Assembly (NCBI GenBank): GCA_902806215.1
Contig: CADCVT010000172.1
Span: 1 to 27,324, forward strand
Reading direction: 5' to 3'
Length of the DNA stretch: 27,324 bases
DNA from: an uncultured Solirubrobacteraceae bacterium
GTDB lineage: Bacteria; Actinomycetota; Thermoleophilia; Solirubrobacterales; Solirubrobacteraceae
Each line of letters opens with the position of its first letter. Position 1 is the first letter of the stretch. The notes below the pieces were generated by a model. That model ran no database searches and was not told the DNA's origin. It saw nothing but the letters and a program-made list of their open reading frames with translations. Positions 1-8,082 of the stretch are shown here, piece after piece. The position numbers and the translations under genes were made by a program.

Positions 1-220
1 CGGCCGGGCCCTCGTCGCCGCGGGCCCCGACGCGAGAGAGCGCGTCGCGGGTCGGCTTGTCGAGGTCGACGCGGGCGATCGTGCCGTTCTTGATCTGCTT
101 GCTCGAGGTGATGGCCACGCCGGCGGCGGTGGCCGTGCCGGCGAGCGCCAGCACGAGTGCGAGGAGGCCGAGCACCTTGCCGGTGTGGCCGAACGGGGAG
201 GTCCTGCTGAGCTTGAACAT
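1..220 (-). CDS. Secreted protein of the 'SKQIKNGTI' type, N-terminal part
   Basis: Reading leftwards from the ATG at 220, 73 codons are open and run off the window edge. The product begins MFKLSRTSPFGHTGKVLG, followed by a hydrophobic stretch (about residues 19-36, ending TATAA) that looks like a signal peptide. Next come ITSSKQIKNGTI and a DL pair, then DEGPA at the edge. Short exported proteins with the pattern signal peptide, (I)xSKQIKNGTI, xxxDL are common in Thermoleophilia and often continue into Gly/Pro-rich or beta-rich repeats; their function is unknown. The gene is divergent from the sigma factor at 340, and a perfect inverted repeat lies between them. No catalytic motif is visible in the part present. 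Confidence 0.72.
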   Translation of the reverse strand, partial: MFKLSRTSPFGHTGKVLGLLALVLALAGTATAAGVAITSSKQIKNGTIARVDLDKPTRDALSRVGARGDEGPA

Positions 221-243
221 GGCCCGAGGACGCGCCGCCGGCG

Positions 244-290
244 GCAGAAGTTCGATCGGTTCCGAATTTGCCTGCCGATCGAACTTCTGC
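244..290. promoter_or_regulatory. Perfect 16-bp inverted repeat between divergent genes
   Basis: GCAGAAGTTCGATCGG at 244-259 is mirrored exactly by CCGATCGAACTTCTGC at 275-290, with a 15-nt AT-richer spacer. It lies between the start of the leftward secreted-protein gene (220) and the sigma factor start (340). The place and symmetry suit an operator for a dimeric regulator, or a hairpin in the sigma factor leader. No T-run follows, so a terminator is less likely. Confidence 0.6.
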
Positions 291-339
291 GAGCGTCGCA
301 GCGTCCTCGGTGCACGTGATCACGCACCGAGGAGCACCC

Positions 340-1365
340 ATGACCGACACGCTGGCCATCGGCCCCGCCCCCGACCGAGACCTCGCCCGCCTCGCGGCCG
401 ACGGCGACGCCGCAGCGCTCGGGATGCTCTTCGAGCGCCATCGCGGGCGCCTGCACGCGCACGCGCTGCAGCTCCTCCCCTACGCCGACGCCCAGGACGC
501 GGTGCAGGACACGTTCCTCATCGCCATCCGCCGGATCGGCGGCCTGCGCGACCCGGAGGCGGTCGTCGGCTGGCTCCACACGATCCTGCGCAGCGTGTGC
601 CTCAGCCGCCTGCGCGGTCACCGCGACGTCTTGCTCGGACCGGAGCTCGACGACGCGGATCCGGTCTGCGCGAGTGAGACCCCCGAGCAGGCGATCGAGT
701 CGCTCGCGCTGGGCGCATGGGTCTTCACGGCGATCGCACGGCTGTCCGAGCCGCTGCGCGTCGTGACGATGCTCCGCCACTTCTCGGGGTCGAGCTCGTA
801 CGAGGAGATCGCGAGCATCTGCGGCGTTCCCGTCGGCACGGTGCGCAGCCGGCTGAGCGAGGCGCGTCGCCGGCTCGGCGACGAGCTGCTCGCCGCCGCG
901 AGCGCCGCGCACGGCGAGGATGCCGCGCACAACGAAGCCGAGCGCCGCCGGGTCGAGGACGGCATGGCGCACTTCCTGCGCACCGGTCACCACGACCGCT
1001 ACCTCGCGAACGTCGCGGATGACATCGAGGTGCGCTGGGCCGCGGGAGGGACGACGCTCCGCGGGATCGACCTCTTCCGCCACGGGCTCGAGGCCGATGC
1101 CGCCGATGGCGTCTCCTTCGAGCCGACCTCGATCTACGCGTGTCCCGGCATCACGATCCTCGAGGCGCGGTTCATCAACCCGGCCCACGACCCGTTCCAC
1201 TGCCCGCCGCTCACGACGCAGGTCCACGTGCTCGACGAGGAGCGCCGCGTGCGGCGGATGATCTTCCACTACAGCCGGCGCGAGGGCCTGCGCGGCGAGG
1301 ATCCGGCGGTCGTCGAGGCCCGCGCCGCCGCGGCCGCCGAGCGGCTCGCGGTCCCTGGCGCGTAG
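340..1365 (+). CDS. ECF RNA polymerase sigma factor with SnoaL-like C-terminal domain
   Basis: A 341-residue extracytoplasmic-function sigma factor. Region 2 lies at about residues 22-92 (AALGMLFERHRG, then DAQDAVQDTFLIAIRRI and WLHTILRSVCLSRLRG). Region 4 lies at about 132-183 (LSEPLRVVTMLRHF, SYEEIASICGVPVGTVRSRL, ARRRL), whose helix-turn-helix recognises the -35 element. A further 140 residues (about 205-325) resemble a SnoaL/NTF2-like fold, as in ECF groups where this tail modulates sigma activity instead of a separate anti-sigma factor. No anti-sigma gene is adjacent, which fits. The ATG at 340 is preferred because GAGG precedes it by about 8 nt; an in-frame ATG at 268 would begin inside the inverted repeat. 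The ECF subgroup cannot be fixed by eye. Confidence 0.88.
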   Translation: MTDTLAIGPAPDRDLARLAADGDAAALGMLFERHRGRLHAHALQLLPYADAQDAVQDTFLIAIRRIGGLRDPEAVVGWLHTILRSVCLSRLRGHRDVLLGPELDDADPVCASETPEQAIESLALGAWVFTAIARLSEPLRVVTMLRHFSGSSSYEEIASICGVPVGTVRSRLSEARRRLGDELLAAASAAHGEDAAHNEAERRRVEDGMAHFLRTGHHDRYLANVADDIEVRWAAGGTTLRGIDLFRHGLEADAADGVSFEPTSIYACPGITILEARFINPAHDPFHCPPLTTQVHVLDEERRVRRMIFHYSRREGLRGEDPAVVEARAAAAAERLAVPGA

Positions 1366-1401
1366 GCGCTCCCGTGTGGCGCCGGGTTCCTGCAGCGGGG
1401 C

Positions 1402-1407
1402 TACCGT
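1402..1407 (+). promoter_or_regulatory. -10 box TACCGT, probably leaderless lipase transcript
   Basis: TACCGT ends 7 nt before the GTG at 1415. This matches the TANNNT plus 6-9 nt spacing seen before many starts in this window. Confidence 0.45.
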
Positions 1408-1414
1408 GCGGCGG

Positions 1415-2701
1415 GTGCCCCGGATCTTCGTCGCCATCTTCGCCTGCCTGCTGCTCGCCGCCGCTCCCGCGGCCGCCGCGGAGGAGTTCGCTCCGCCGGA
1501 CCGGCCGGGGCCCGCGCTGTCGGTCCCGAAGGCCGAGCTCGACAAGGCGCTCGGCTGCTCCGAGCAGCCGCTCGCCGGCGCCAAGCGCGCGCCGGTGCTT
1601 CTCGTTCAGGGCACGGGCGCCAAGGCGGAGGACAACTGGGGCTGGACCTACGAGCCGGCGCTCACGCGGCGCGGGATCCCCTGGTGCCACATCGACCTGC
1701 CCGAGCAGGCGACGCAGGACGTGCAGCGCAGCGGCGAGTTCGTCGTGCACGCGATCCGCACGATGCACGCGCGGTCGGGACGCCGCATCGCGATCCTCGG
1801 CCACTCGCAGGGCGGCATGGTCCCGCGCTGGGCGCTGCGGTTCTGGCCCGACACGCGCAAGCTGGTCGACGACCTCGTCGGGTTCGCCCCGTCGAACCAC
1901 GGCACGACCGAGGCCCGCGACTGCGAGTCCGGCGGCTGCTCGGCGGCCAGCACGCAGCAGGGCGACCGGACGGCGTTCATGCGCGCGCTGAACTCGTTCG
2001 CCGAGACGTGGGCCGGCATCTCCTACACGAGCGTCTACACGCGCCTCGACCAGACGGTCCGCCCGAACGACAACGCGGAGACCGGGTCCTCCTCCTTGCG
2101 CACCGGCGAGGGGCGGCGCACGAACGTCGCGATCCAGGACATCTGCCCCAACGCGAAGTCCGAGCACCTCGCGATCGGCACGGTCGACCCGATCGCGTTC
2201 GGACTGGCGATGGACGCGCTCGAGAACGACGGGCCGGCCGACCCGAAGCGCGTGCCGCTGACGGTGTGCGCGCAGGTCTTCCACGAGGGCGTGGACCCCG
2301 TCACCGGGCCGGTCAGCGCCGCCGAGGCCGCCGTCTCGTTCCAGAGCTACAAGCCGAGGACGGTCGACAAGGAGCCCGCCCTGGCGTGCTACACGACCGT
2401 CGCCGGATGTCCGGCGGGCGCGCGCCGCTCAGACCCCGCGGCCGCACCATCCTCCGAGGTCACCTGCACGTCGAGGCGCCGGTTCGCCGTCCGCCTACCG
2501 GCGCTGCGCCGCCCGGTCGCGACGCTCGGCGGCAAGCGCATCGCGGTCCGCCGCCGCGGCGGGCGCCTGCGCGCGGTCGTCGACCTGCGCGGCAAGCCGC
2601 GCGGCACGGTGGTCCTGCGCCTGCGCGGCACGACGCGAAGCGGCAAGCGGGCCACCGTCACCCGCCGCTACCGCACCTGCACGCCGCGCGCTCGCAGCTA
2701 G
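1415..2701 (+). CDS. Secreted lipase/esterase, Candida antarctica lipase B-like
   Basis: A 428-residue exported alpha/beta hydrolase expected to cleave carboxylic esters such as triacylglycerols. Residues 1-22 form a signal peptide (FVAIFACLLLAAAPAAAA). The order of motifs follows lipase B: oxyanion-hole segment LLVQGTG (62-68), nucleophile Ser131 in GHSQGGM, the following RWALRFWP and VGFAPSNHGT, Asp212 in YTRLDQTVRPN, and His251 in SEHLAIGTVDP. Family members are called CALB-like or lipase class 2. About 90 extra C-terminal residues after CYTTVAGC form an Arg-rich beta domain (FAVRLPALRR to RRYRTCTPR) also found on the lipoprotein at 21819. The GTG at 1415 is preferred because a -10 box precedes it; GTGs at 1406 and 1376 are in frame. 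The substrate is not determined. Confidence 0.85.
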   Translation: MPRIFVAIFACLLLAAAPAAAAEEFAPPDRPGPALSVPKAELDKALGCSEQPLAGAKRAPVLLVQGTGAKAEDNWGWTYEPALTRRGIPWCHIDLPEQATQDVQRSGEFVVHAIRTMHARSGRRIAILGHSQGGMVPRWALRFWPDTRKLVDDLVGFAPSNHGTTEARDCESGGCSAASTQQGDRTAFMRALNSFAETWAGISYTSVYTRLDQTVRPNDNAETGSSSLRTGEGRRTNVAIQDICPNAKSEHLAIGTVDPIAFGLAMDALENDGPADPKRVPLTVCAQVFHEGVDPVTGPVSAAEAAVSFQSYKPRTVDKEPALACYTTVAGCPAGARRSDPAAAPSSEVTCTSRRRFAVRLPALRRPVATLGGKRIAVRRRGGRLRAVVDLRGKPRGTVVLRLRGTTRSGKRATVTRRYRTCTPRARS

Positions 2702-2752
2702 CCTGAGAGCATCGTTCGCCCGAGGATCGCCGACCGCCGCGAGGCGTGGCGC

Positions 2753-3382
2753 GTGACGTCGTTCGTCCTCCCGGCCGAGCGTCCGACCGCCCGTCTCACC
2801 GCCGAGGTGCAGACCGCCGAGCAGGCGCGGCTCGACGCCGTCGCGGCGCGGAAGCAGGGCCAGGACACGCTGAGCGTGATCCCGCCCGGTGAGTACGTCT
2901 GCCTGCGCGTCCTCTACGACGACCAGTGGTGGCCGGTGATGATGGACACGCCCGCCGAGTACGCCGACCACGCCGACCTCTTCGAGCACGCGCGCGGCCG
3001 CGTGCTCCTGCACGGGCTGGGCCTCGGGTGCGCGGTCTCGGCGCTGCTCGCCGACCCCGCGGTCGAGCACATCGACGTCGTCGAGGCCAGCGCGGACGTC
3101 ATCGCCTTGATCGGCCCGTACTTCCGCGACTACCCAGTGACGATCCACCACGCGTCGTGCGTCGACAAGACCTGGCCCGACGACGCGCGCTGGAGCTACG
3201 TCTGGCACGACATCTGGACCGAGGTCTCCGTGGACAACCTCGACGACGAGACCGCCGAGCACGGCATCAGCTACGGCCGGCTCGCTCAGCTCTTCGCCGG
3301 GCGCGCGGACCGCCAGGGCGCGTGGGCGTTCGACCTGGTGGTCGACTACCTCGACGGTCCGCCGCTCAGCGCGGCGGGATGA
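2753..3382 (+). CDS. Class I methyltransferase-like (spermidine synthase-type fold) protein
   Basis: A 209-residue soluble protein. Residues 83-99 (GRVLLHGLGLGCAVSALL) form a Gly-rich SAM-binding loop, and IDVVEAS (107-113) ends with the acidic residue that normally holds the cofactor ribose. YVWHDIWTEV further on resembles the motif-IV region of spermidine-synthase-like folds. The N-terminal 60 residues (Gln-rich, then SVIPPGEYVCLRVLYDD) are not a recognised domain. The substrate is unknown and activity is not certain. GTG at 2753 has GAGG about 8 nt upstream. A TAGCCT box at 2699-2704 overlaps the lipase stop codon and may be its own -10. The 3' end overlaps the convergent PhoX-like gene by 17 bp. 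Confidence 0.68.
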   Translation: MTSFVLPAERPTARLTAEVQTAEQARLDAVAARKQGQDTLSVIPPGEYVCLRVLYDDQWWPVMMDTPAEYADHADLFEHARGRVLLHGLGLGCAVSALLADPAVEHIDVVEASADVIALIGPYFRDYPVTIHHASCVDKTWPDDARWSYVWHDIWTEVSVDNLDDETAEHGISYGRLAQLFAGRADRQGAWAFDLVVDYLDGPPLSAAG

Positions 3383-4994
3383 GCTTGACGGCGCGCGTCG
3401 CCGACGTGACGTTGCCGGCGGAGTCGGTGACCCGGATCGTCAGCACGGCGTTGAGCGTGCGCGCCCGGCGACGGCGCAGCCTGCGCCGCAGCGACGAGCC
3501 CTTGACGCGGACGCGCAGCGGCACGCGGCCGCTGACCGCGACGGTCGTGCGGGCGCGCCCGAGGACGCCGAAGCCCTTCGCGCGCAGGGTCAGCTCGATG
3601 CCGGCGGGCTCGCTGATCTCGAGCCGGATCGGCAGGCCCCGCTCGAGGAACGTGCCCATCTTCACCTGACGGCTCAGCGACTGGACCGTGACGCGCGGCT
3701 TCGTCCGGTCGACCGGTCGCGCCGGCGTCAGCGGCGGGGGTGCGATCGGCGTGGGGCCGGCCGCGGGCGGGGGCGTCGTCGTTGCCGGCGGCGGCGTCGT
3801 CGCAGGCCGGACCGGGCTCGGGATCGCGCCCCGGAACGGGCCCCTGATCTCGTAGATCGCGCCGTGGGTGAACGACCGCTGGGCGGCGAAGTACATGCGG
3901 TCGCCGTACGGGCAGAACTGCACGCCGGTGACCTCGTTCGAGCCCGCTGCCCCGTGCACCGCGGGATCGAGGCGCACGACCGCCGAGATCCGGCCGCCGG
4001 CCGTGATCATGCACATCTCGAAGTTGTCGCCGTCCTCGCAGATGTACATGTCGCCGTGCCGCGAGATCGTGATGTTGTCGACCTCACGCAGCGGCGTGCC
4101 CGGGACGTCGTCGCGGCGGTAGCGCAGCTCGATCTTCCTCGTCGCCACGGTGTACGCCCAGATCTTCTGGTCGCCCTTCGTCGAGAAGTAGACGACGCCT
4201 CGGTCGAAGGCCATGCCCTCGCCGCCGTTGCACACGAGTGCGCCCGCGACCTGATAGCGCGTCGCGGTATCCAGCTTGAACTCCGGATCCGGAACCTTCG
4301 CCCACCGAAGGAAGTCGCCCTCGCGGATCGCGACCTCCAGCAGCCCTCGGCTGAGGTCGGGCGCGGCGTCCGGCGTGAAGCGGTACAGACACCCGTCGGG
4401 GCGGTCCTCGGTCAGGTAGACGCGGTCCTCCTCGTCGACGCACGCCGCCTCGTGCTGGAACACGCCGAGGGCCGGGCGCGCGACGGGCGGGTTCACGCCG
4501 GCCGGGTCGACCTCGAAGACCCGGCCGCGGTCGAACTCCTCGCAGGTCAGCAGGGTTCCCCACGGGGTGAGCCCGACCGAGCAGTTGCGTGACGTGCCGG
4601 TCAGCCGCGACCCGGCGCCGACGATGTCGCCGTAGGCGTTGAACCTGATCGCCGAGACGCCCCCGCCTCCGTCGCCGGTCTCGCTGTTGGAGAGCAGGTA
4701 CCAGCCTTCGCCGCCGATCTCCTTGAACGTGCCCATGCCGTCGCTGGCGCGGTGCCAGACGAAGCCGGTCCCGGGCACGGCCTGATCGGACGTCGCGATG
4801 AGGCGCGACGAGAAGCCGGGCGGCAGCGAGATCCCGTTGGCGTCGAACGCGCCGAGCTCGCCGTACGGGCTGCCGAGCTCGGTGGCCGGGGCCGCGAACG
4901 CGTTGCGGGCGAAGCCACCCCCGAGCGCGAGGCTCCCCGCCCCCGCGAGCGAGGTCTGCAGGAAGGTACGCCGAGTATGGCTGTCGCCGTTCAT
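3366..4994 (-). CDS. Tat-exported PhoX/DUF839-like phosphatase with C-terminal beta domain
   Basis: A 542-residue protein. Residues 7-36 are a twin-arginine signal (TRRTFLQTSLAGAGSLALGG ... AFAAPA), so it is exported folded. Residues 40-385 match the PhoX-type (DUF839) beta-propeller phosphatases: RNCSVGLTPWGTLLTCEE (136-153), QHEAACVDEEDRVYLTEDR (180-198), NGGEGMAFD, and EDGDNFEM. PhoX enzymes are calcium/iron-dependent alkaline phosphatases, and the acidic and Cys residues in these motifs are the expected metal ligands. A Pro/Thr-rich linker (about 388-430) leads to an Arg-rich Ig-like domain (VTVQSLSRQVKMG to the end), probably for cell-wall attachment or spacing. No Pho-box-like repeats are evident upstream. 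Phosphatase activity is inferred; some DUF839 proteins are not characterised. Confidence 0.85.
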   Translation of the reverse strand: MNGDSHTRRTFLQTSLAGAGSLALGGGFARNAFAAPATELGSPYGELGAFDANGISLPPGFSSRLIATSDQAVPGTGFVWHRASDGMGTFKEIGGEGWYLLSNSETGDGGGGVSAIRFNAYGDIVGAGSRLTGTSRNCSVGLTPWGTLLTCEEFDRGRVFEVDPAGVNPPVARPALGVFQHEAACVDEEDRVYLTEDRPDGCLYRFTPDAAPDLSRGLLEVAIREGDFLRWAKVPDPEFKLDTATRYQVAGALVCNGGEGMAFDRGVVYFSTKGDQKIWAYTVATRKIELRYRRDDVPGTPLREVDNITISRHGDMYICEDGDNFEMCMITAGGRISAVVRLDPAVHGAAGSNEVTGVQFCPYGDRMYFAAQRSFTHGAIYEIRGPFRGAIPSPVRPATTPPPATTTPPPAAGPTPIAPPPLTPARPVDRTKPRVTVQSLSRQVKMGTFLERGLPIRLEISEPAGIELTLRAKGFGVLGRARTTVAVSGRVPLRVRVKGSSLRRRLRRRRARTLNAVLTIRVTDSAGNVTSATRAVKLIPPR

Positions 4995-5062
4995 CGCGCG
5001 ACACTACGCCGATCTCCGAGCGACAGGGGGAATTGTGTGGTGGCGGGCTTTCGGCCGCCCGC

Positions 5063-5548
5063 TCAGGCCGCGAGCAGCGCGTCCATCTGGCCGACCGCGC
5101 CCCGCAGGCCCTCGAGCACCCCCATCTCGATCATCTGCTCCATCTGCTCCTTCGAGCCGAAGAACGAGCGCATCTCCATCCGCGTCCCGCCGTCGTGCTC
5201 GGTGAGCGTCACCCGGGCGGTCGTGGTTCCCATGTCGGTGTTCTTCGTGCCGTCCGGGTTGGCGAAGCCGTCGACGAACTCGAGCGACTCCGGCGGCTCG
5301 ACCGACGTGACCTGCCACCAGCCGCCGTGCCTGTCGCCGTCCGGGCCGGTCATGAAGTAGGTCACCTCGCCGCCGGGCGTCAGGTCGTGCTGCTCGAACG
5401 TCGCCGGGTGCGACGGCGGGCCCCACCAGCGCTCGAGCTTGCGCGGGTCGGCCCACAGCTCCCACACCTGATCGCGCGGCGCGTCGAAGTCGGCGATCAG
5501 CGTGAGGCTCAGGCTGTCGAGGTCGGTGTCGAGGCTGGTGACGCTCAT
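5063..5548 (-). CDS. SRPBCC (AHSA1/START-like) protein
   Basis: A 161-residue AHSA1-type SRPBCC protein: LTLIADFDAPRDQVWELWADPRKLERWWGPP near the N-terminus, GGEVTYFMTGPDG in the middle, and a C-terminal helix EQMEQMIEMGVLEGLRGAVGQMDALL. The fold forms a hydrophobic ligand pocket; the ligand is unknown. Its ATG overlaps the stop codon of the ArsR gene by 4 bp (ATGA), so the two are translationally coupled. ArsR-AHSA1 pairs are a common actinobacterial arrangement in which the regulator controls its own operon. Confidence 0.88.
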   Translation of the reverse strand: MSVTSLDTDLDSLSLTLIADFDAPRDQVWELWADPRKLERWWGPPSHPATFEQHDLTPGGEVTYFMTGPDGDRHGGWWQVTSVEPPESLEFVDGFANPDGTKNTDMGTTTARVTLTEHDGGTRMEMRSFFGSKEQMEQMIEMGVLEGLRGAVGQMDALLAA

Positions 5549-5922
5549 GGGGTGTGTCCCTTCGGGTTGGTGCTGCCCTGCTCTGGGTCGGAGGAGCGCG
5601 CGAGCAGCCCGGCCATCCGATCGACGCGGCCGCGCCACGTCGCCTCGAGCTGGTCGAGGGCCTGCCGCGCGCCCTGTACTGCGTCCGGCGAGGTGTGCAC
5701 GAGCTGCTCGCGCCCGCGCCGCTCCTTGGTCACGAGGCCGGCCCGCTCGAGCACCGCGACGTGCTTCTGCACCGCCGCGAAGCTCATCGGATAGGCCTCG
5801 GCCAGCCGCGAGACGGACGGCCCTCCCCCACTGCACCGGCGCAGGATGTCGCGGCGCGTGGGGTCCGACAGCGCGTGGAACACGCTGTTGGCGATCTCAT
5901 CGGTGGGCTGACCTACAACCAT
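5545..5922 (-). CDS. ArsR-family winged-helix transcriptional repressor
   Basis: A 125-residue regulator with the ArsR signature VFHALSDPTRRDILRRC (14-30) and recognition region VSRLAEAYPMSFAAVQKHVAVLERAGLVTKERRGREQLV (37-75). There is no CxC metal site, so it is the metal-independent subgroup that pairs with AHSA1 proteins. The ATG at 5922 is chosen because TAATGT lies 8 nt upstream, suggesting a leaderless transcript; in-frame ATG 5934 and GTG 5940 are possible. A palindromic operator covers the start region, pointing to autorepression. The first gene of the two-gene operon. Confidence 0.87.
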   Translation of the reverse strand: MVVGQPTDEIANSVFHALSDPTRRDILRRCSGGGPSVSRLAEAYPMSFAAVQKHVAVLERAGLVTKERRGREQLVHTSPDAVQGARQALDQLEATWRGRVDRMAGLLARSSDPEQGSTNPKGHTP

Positions 5923-5936
5923 CTGGTTGTACATTA
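5914..5936 (-). promoter_or_regulatory. ArsR operator overlapping -10 box and start codon
   Basis: TACAACCATCTGGTTGTA (5914-5931) is a perfect inverted repeat with 8-bp arms and a 2-bp centre, the ACAACCANNTGGTTGT type known before ArsR/AHSA1 operons. On the minus strand TAATGT (5936-5931) is a likely -10 box. The operator covers the putative transcription start and the ATG at 5922, so bound repressor would block initiation directly. Confidence 0.72.
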
Positions 5937-5997
5937 GCACCGGCGACGGTTCTCCGCCGCGAGGGCACCGACTGAGCGTGTGTCAGCATCGGACCCG

Positions 5998-6381
5998 ATG
6001 TCCGACTCCCCCACGCTCACGCTCCTGCACAACCCGCACTGCTCGACGTCCGTGCATGCCCTCGACGCGCTCGAGGCCGCCGGCCACGAGGTGACGGTCC
6101 GCAAGTACCTGCTGGTCGCCGAGCGCCCGGACGCCGACGAGCTGCGGTCGCTCGCCGAGCGGCTGCGGGGCGATCCGCCCGACGCGCTGATCCGGCGCGA
6201 CAAGGTGTACGAGCGGCTCGGGCTCGAGGCGGACGGGCTCGGGATCGACGAGGTCGTCGCGATCCTCGCCGAGCACCCGCAGCTGCTCCAGCGCCCGATC
6301 CTCGACGACGGCCAGGCGGCGATGATCGGCCGTCCGCGGACGCGCGCCGCGGCGTGGGCCGAGGCCGGCCGGGTCGCCTGA
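5998..6381 (+). CDS. ArsC/Spx-family thioredoxin-fold protein
   Basis: A 127-residue ArsC-like protein. LLHNPHCSTSVHALDALEAAGHEV carries the catalytic-type Cys15 in the NPxCxTS context of glutaredoxin-linked arsenate reductases. LIRRDKVYERLG, QRPIL and IGRPRTRAA supply the arginines expected around the anion site. It is divergent from the ArsR gene, with 75 bp between starts. The ArsR partner lacks a metal site, so an arsenic link is not supported by context, and the protein may be a general ArsC/YfgD-like reductase. ATG 5998 is chosen over the in-frame GTG at 5980 because family members start just before the first strand. Confidence 0.82.
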   Translation: MSDSPTLTLLHNPHCSTSVHALDALEAAGHEVTVRKYLLVAERPDADELRSLAERLRGDPPDALIRRDKVYERLGLEADGLGIDEVVAILAEHPQLLQRPILDDGQAAMIGRPRTRAAAWAEAGRVA

Positions 6382-6389
6382 ACGCAGCA

Positions 6390-6422
6390 GTGCCCCCGCC
6401 GGGACCTGCTCGGCGAGGGCAC
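6390..6422. terminator. Hairpin between convergent genes
   Basis: GTGCCC-C-CGCCG pairs with CGGCG-A-GGGCAC (12-nt arms, one mismatch, 9-nt loop). It sits just after the ArsC-like stop and before the Ro60 stop, so it can end transcription from both sides. The flanking sequence is only weakly T-rich. Confidence 0.5.
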
Positions 6423-6441
6423 GTCTTCTGATCACCCGCGG

Positions 6442-8082
6442 TCAGACCGTGCCGCGGGCGAAGTCGGAGATGAGCTGCGGCGTCGCGGTGTCGAAGCCGA
6501 CGACGTCGAGCATCCCCGCGTCTGTGGGATCGGCGATCGAGAACCCGTTCGAGACCATCCCGACCACGACGAGGCGCGCGTCGATCCCGGACTGCTCGCG
6601 GTAGGCCCGCAGAGCAGCAGCGGGAGCGAAGTCGCCCGCCCACGTCTCGGAGTCGGTGTAGACCACGAACGTGTCGATCTCGCGACCCTGCGCCAGCGCG
6701 TAGCGCATCGGCAGGGCGCAGTCGGTGCCGCCGAACGGCAGCCCGCTCACCGTGTTGACGACGTCGTCGAGACGCTGGCGCGGGCCGATCGCCAGGGGCG
6801 TGATCCCGTCCTCGCCCCAGCCGTAGGAGCGGCGGGTGCCGCCCTTCCAGCCGCCGCGCCCGGCGAAGAAGCCCACGATCTCGTGGCGCTCCTCCGTCGC
6901 GGCCGTGATCAGGGCCAGCGCCGCCGACGCATCGCGCGGCGTCAGGCCCGGCACACCCGCGATCGAGCCGCCCTGCATCGAGCCCGACACGTCGAGCGCA
7001 ACGAGCATGCGGCGACCGGCCGGCTCGACGTTCCCGAACGTCGCGTAGAACGCGGCGTCGAGCGCGTCGACGACCTCGCGGACCGGGTTCCACGTCCCGC
7101 GCCCACGCACGCCGTGACCGGCGGCGTACGTGCGCAGCGCCGCGAGCACCGCGATCGGGTGCACGCGTGCGCGGCGCAGGCGGTCCGCATCACCGAGCTG
7201 AGCGACGACGCGCGCCGTCCCGGACGAGCCGGGAGCGAGCACGCCCACGCGGGTCATCGTCGCGAGGTTGCGCACGAGCGCCGTCATCGGCATGCGCTCG
7301 AGCAGCGCGTCCCAGACCTCCGGGGAGGCCAGGTGGTCGCTGCGCAGCGCCTCGCGCGGCAGGCCGTGCTCGCGGACGAGCGCAGCTGTCGCCTCCGGCG
7401 TGGCCGCCTCCTGCGCCTGCGTGAACGCGCCGACGATCTCCGGGGTGCCCTTGGTGTCGCCACCGCGGACGATCCACTCGAAGAGTCGAGCGTGCTCGGT
7501 CGTGACGTTCAGCGTCGGGTTGCCGGCGCTGACCGTCTTGCCCGGGTGGGCGAGGCGCAGGAGATCGCGGTGCGTGACGCCCTCGCGCTGGCGGTACTTG
7601 ACCGCCTGGTACGCGAGCTCGTCCGCCGTGCGACCGGCGTACCAGCCGCCGACCGCGCGACGCAGACCACGGCCCCAGCCGCGGAACCCCTCCACGAACA
7701 TCGCGAAGCGGAACAGGTGCGTGCCCGTGCGGCAGACCTTCGGCAGCGCGTCGAGCGCGGCCTTGCGCGTGGCGTCGTCGGCCGCGCCCGCGGCCATCGC
7801 GAGCGCAAAGACCGCCGGGTCGTTCTTCGGCGCGCGGCCCTCGGCCGACACGGCGACGATCTCGGCGACCGTGCGGGCGCCGTCGGCCGTGAGGCAGCGC
7901 TGGACGGCACCGGCGTTCTCCCGCGTCAGCGTCGCCTCGCCCGCGTAGAACGACCCGCCCTCGGTGCCGAGGACGAGGAAGCGACGCAGACGCGTCCAGT
8001 CGTCGACCGGGAACGAGCGGCCCCCGGCCGAGTTGATGGCCTCGCCGTCACGGCGGCGGACCAGGCGGTTCAGGTACGACAT
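6442..8082 (-). CDS. Ro60-like TROVE and von Willebrand A domain protein
   Basis: A 546-residue bacterial orthologue of the Ro autoantigen (Rsr in Deinococcus). Residues 15-345 are the TROVE HEAT-repeat ring, with the hallmark RRFLVLGTEGGSFYAGE (33-49), which closely matches the eukaryotic RRFLxFGSEGG. Later motifs include VKYRQREGVTHRDLLRLAHP and MTALVRNLATMTRVG. The C-terminal 180 residues are a vWA domain with an intact MIDAS: DVSGSM, GGTDCALP and YTDSETW. Ro rings bind misfolded RNA ends in the cavity and Y RNA on the outer face, and in bacteria can be tethered to PNPase or linked to RNA repair. It starts at ATG 8082 behind a strong AGGAGG and overlaps the upstream small gene by 13 bp, so it is the last gene of the operon carrying the tRNA array. 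No RtcB ligase gene is in the window. Confidence 0.95.
   Translation of the reverse strand: MSYLNRLVRRRDGEAINSAGGRSFPVDDWTRLRRFLVLGTEGGSFYAGEATLTRENAGAVQRCLTADGARTVAEIVAVSAEGRAPKNDPAVFALAMAAGAADDATRKAALDALPKVCRTGTHLFRFAMFVEGFRGWGRGLRRAVGGWYAGRTADELAYQAVKYRQREGVTHRDLLRLAHPGKTVSAGNPTLNVTTEHARLFEWIVRGGDTKGTPEIVGAFTQAQEAATPEATAALVREHGLPREALRSDHLASPEVWDALLERMPMTALVRNLATMTRVGVLAPGSSGTARVVAQLGDADRLRRARVHPIAVLAALRTYAAGHGVRGRGTWNPVREVVDALDAAFYATFGNVEPAGRRMLVALDVSGSMQGGSIAGVPGLTPRDASAALALITAATEERHEIVGFFAGRGGWKGGTRRSYGWGEDGITPLAIGPRQRLDDVVNTVSGLPFGGTDCALPMRYALAQGREIDTFVVYTDSETWAGDFAPAAALRAYREQSGIDARLVVVGMVSNGFSIADPTDAGMLDVVGFDTATPQLISDFARGTV

Noticed and set aside
3721..3830. Repetitive GC-rich tract as a possible repeat element
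   Set aside because: It encodes the Pro/Thr-rich linker of the PhoX-like protein, so the repetition is coding.
5063..6381. Arsenic resistance operon (ArsR plus ArsC-like)
   Set aside because: The ArsR protein lacks metal-binding cysteines and is coupled to an AHSA1 protein; the ArsC-like gene is divergent and no arsenite pump is nearby.
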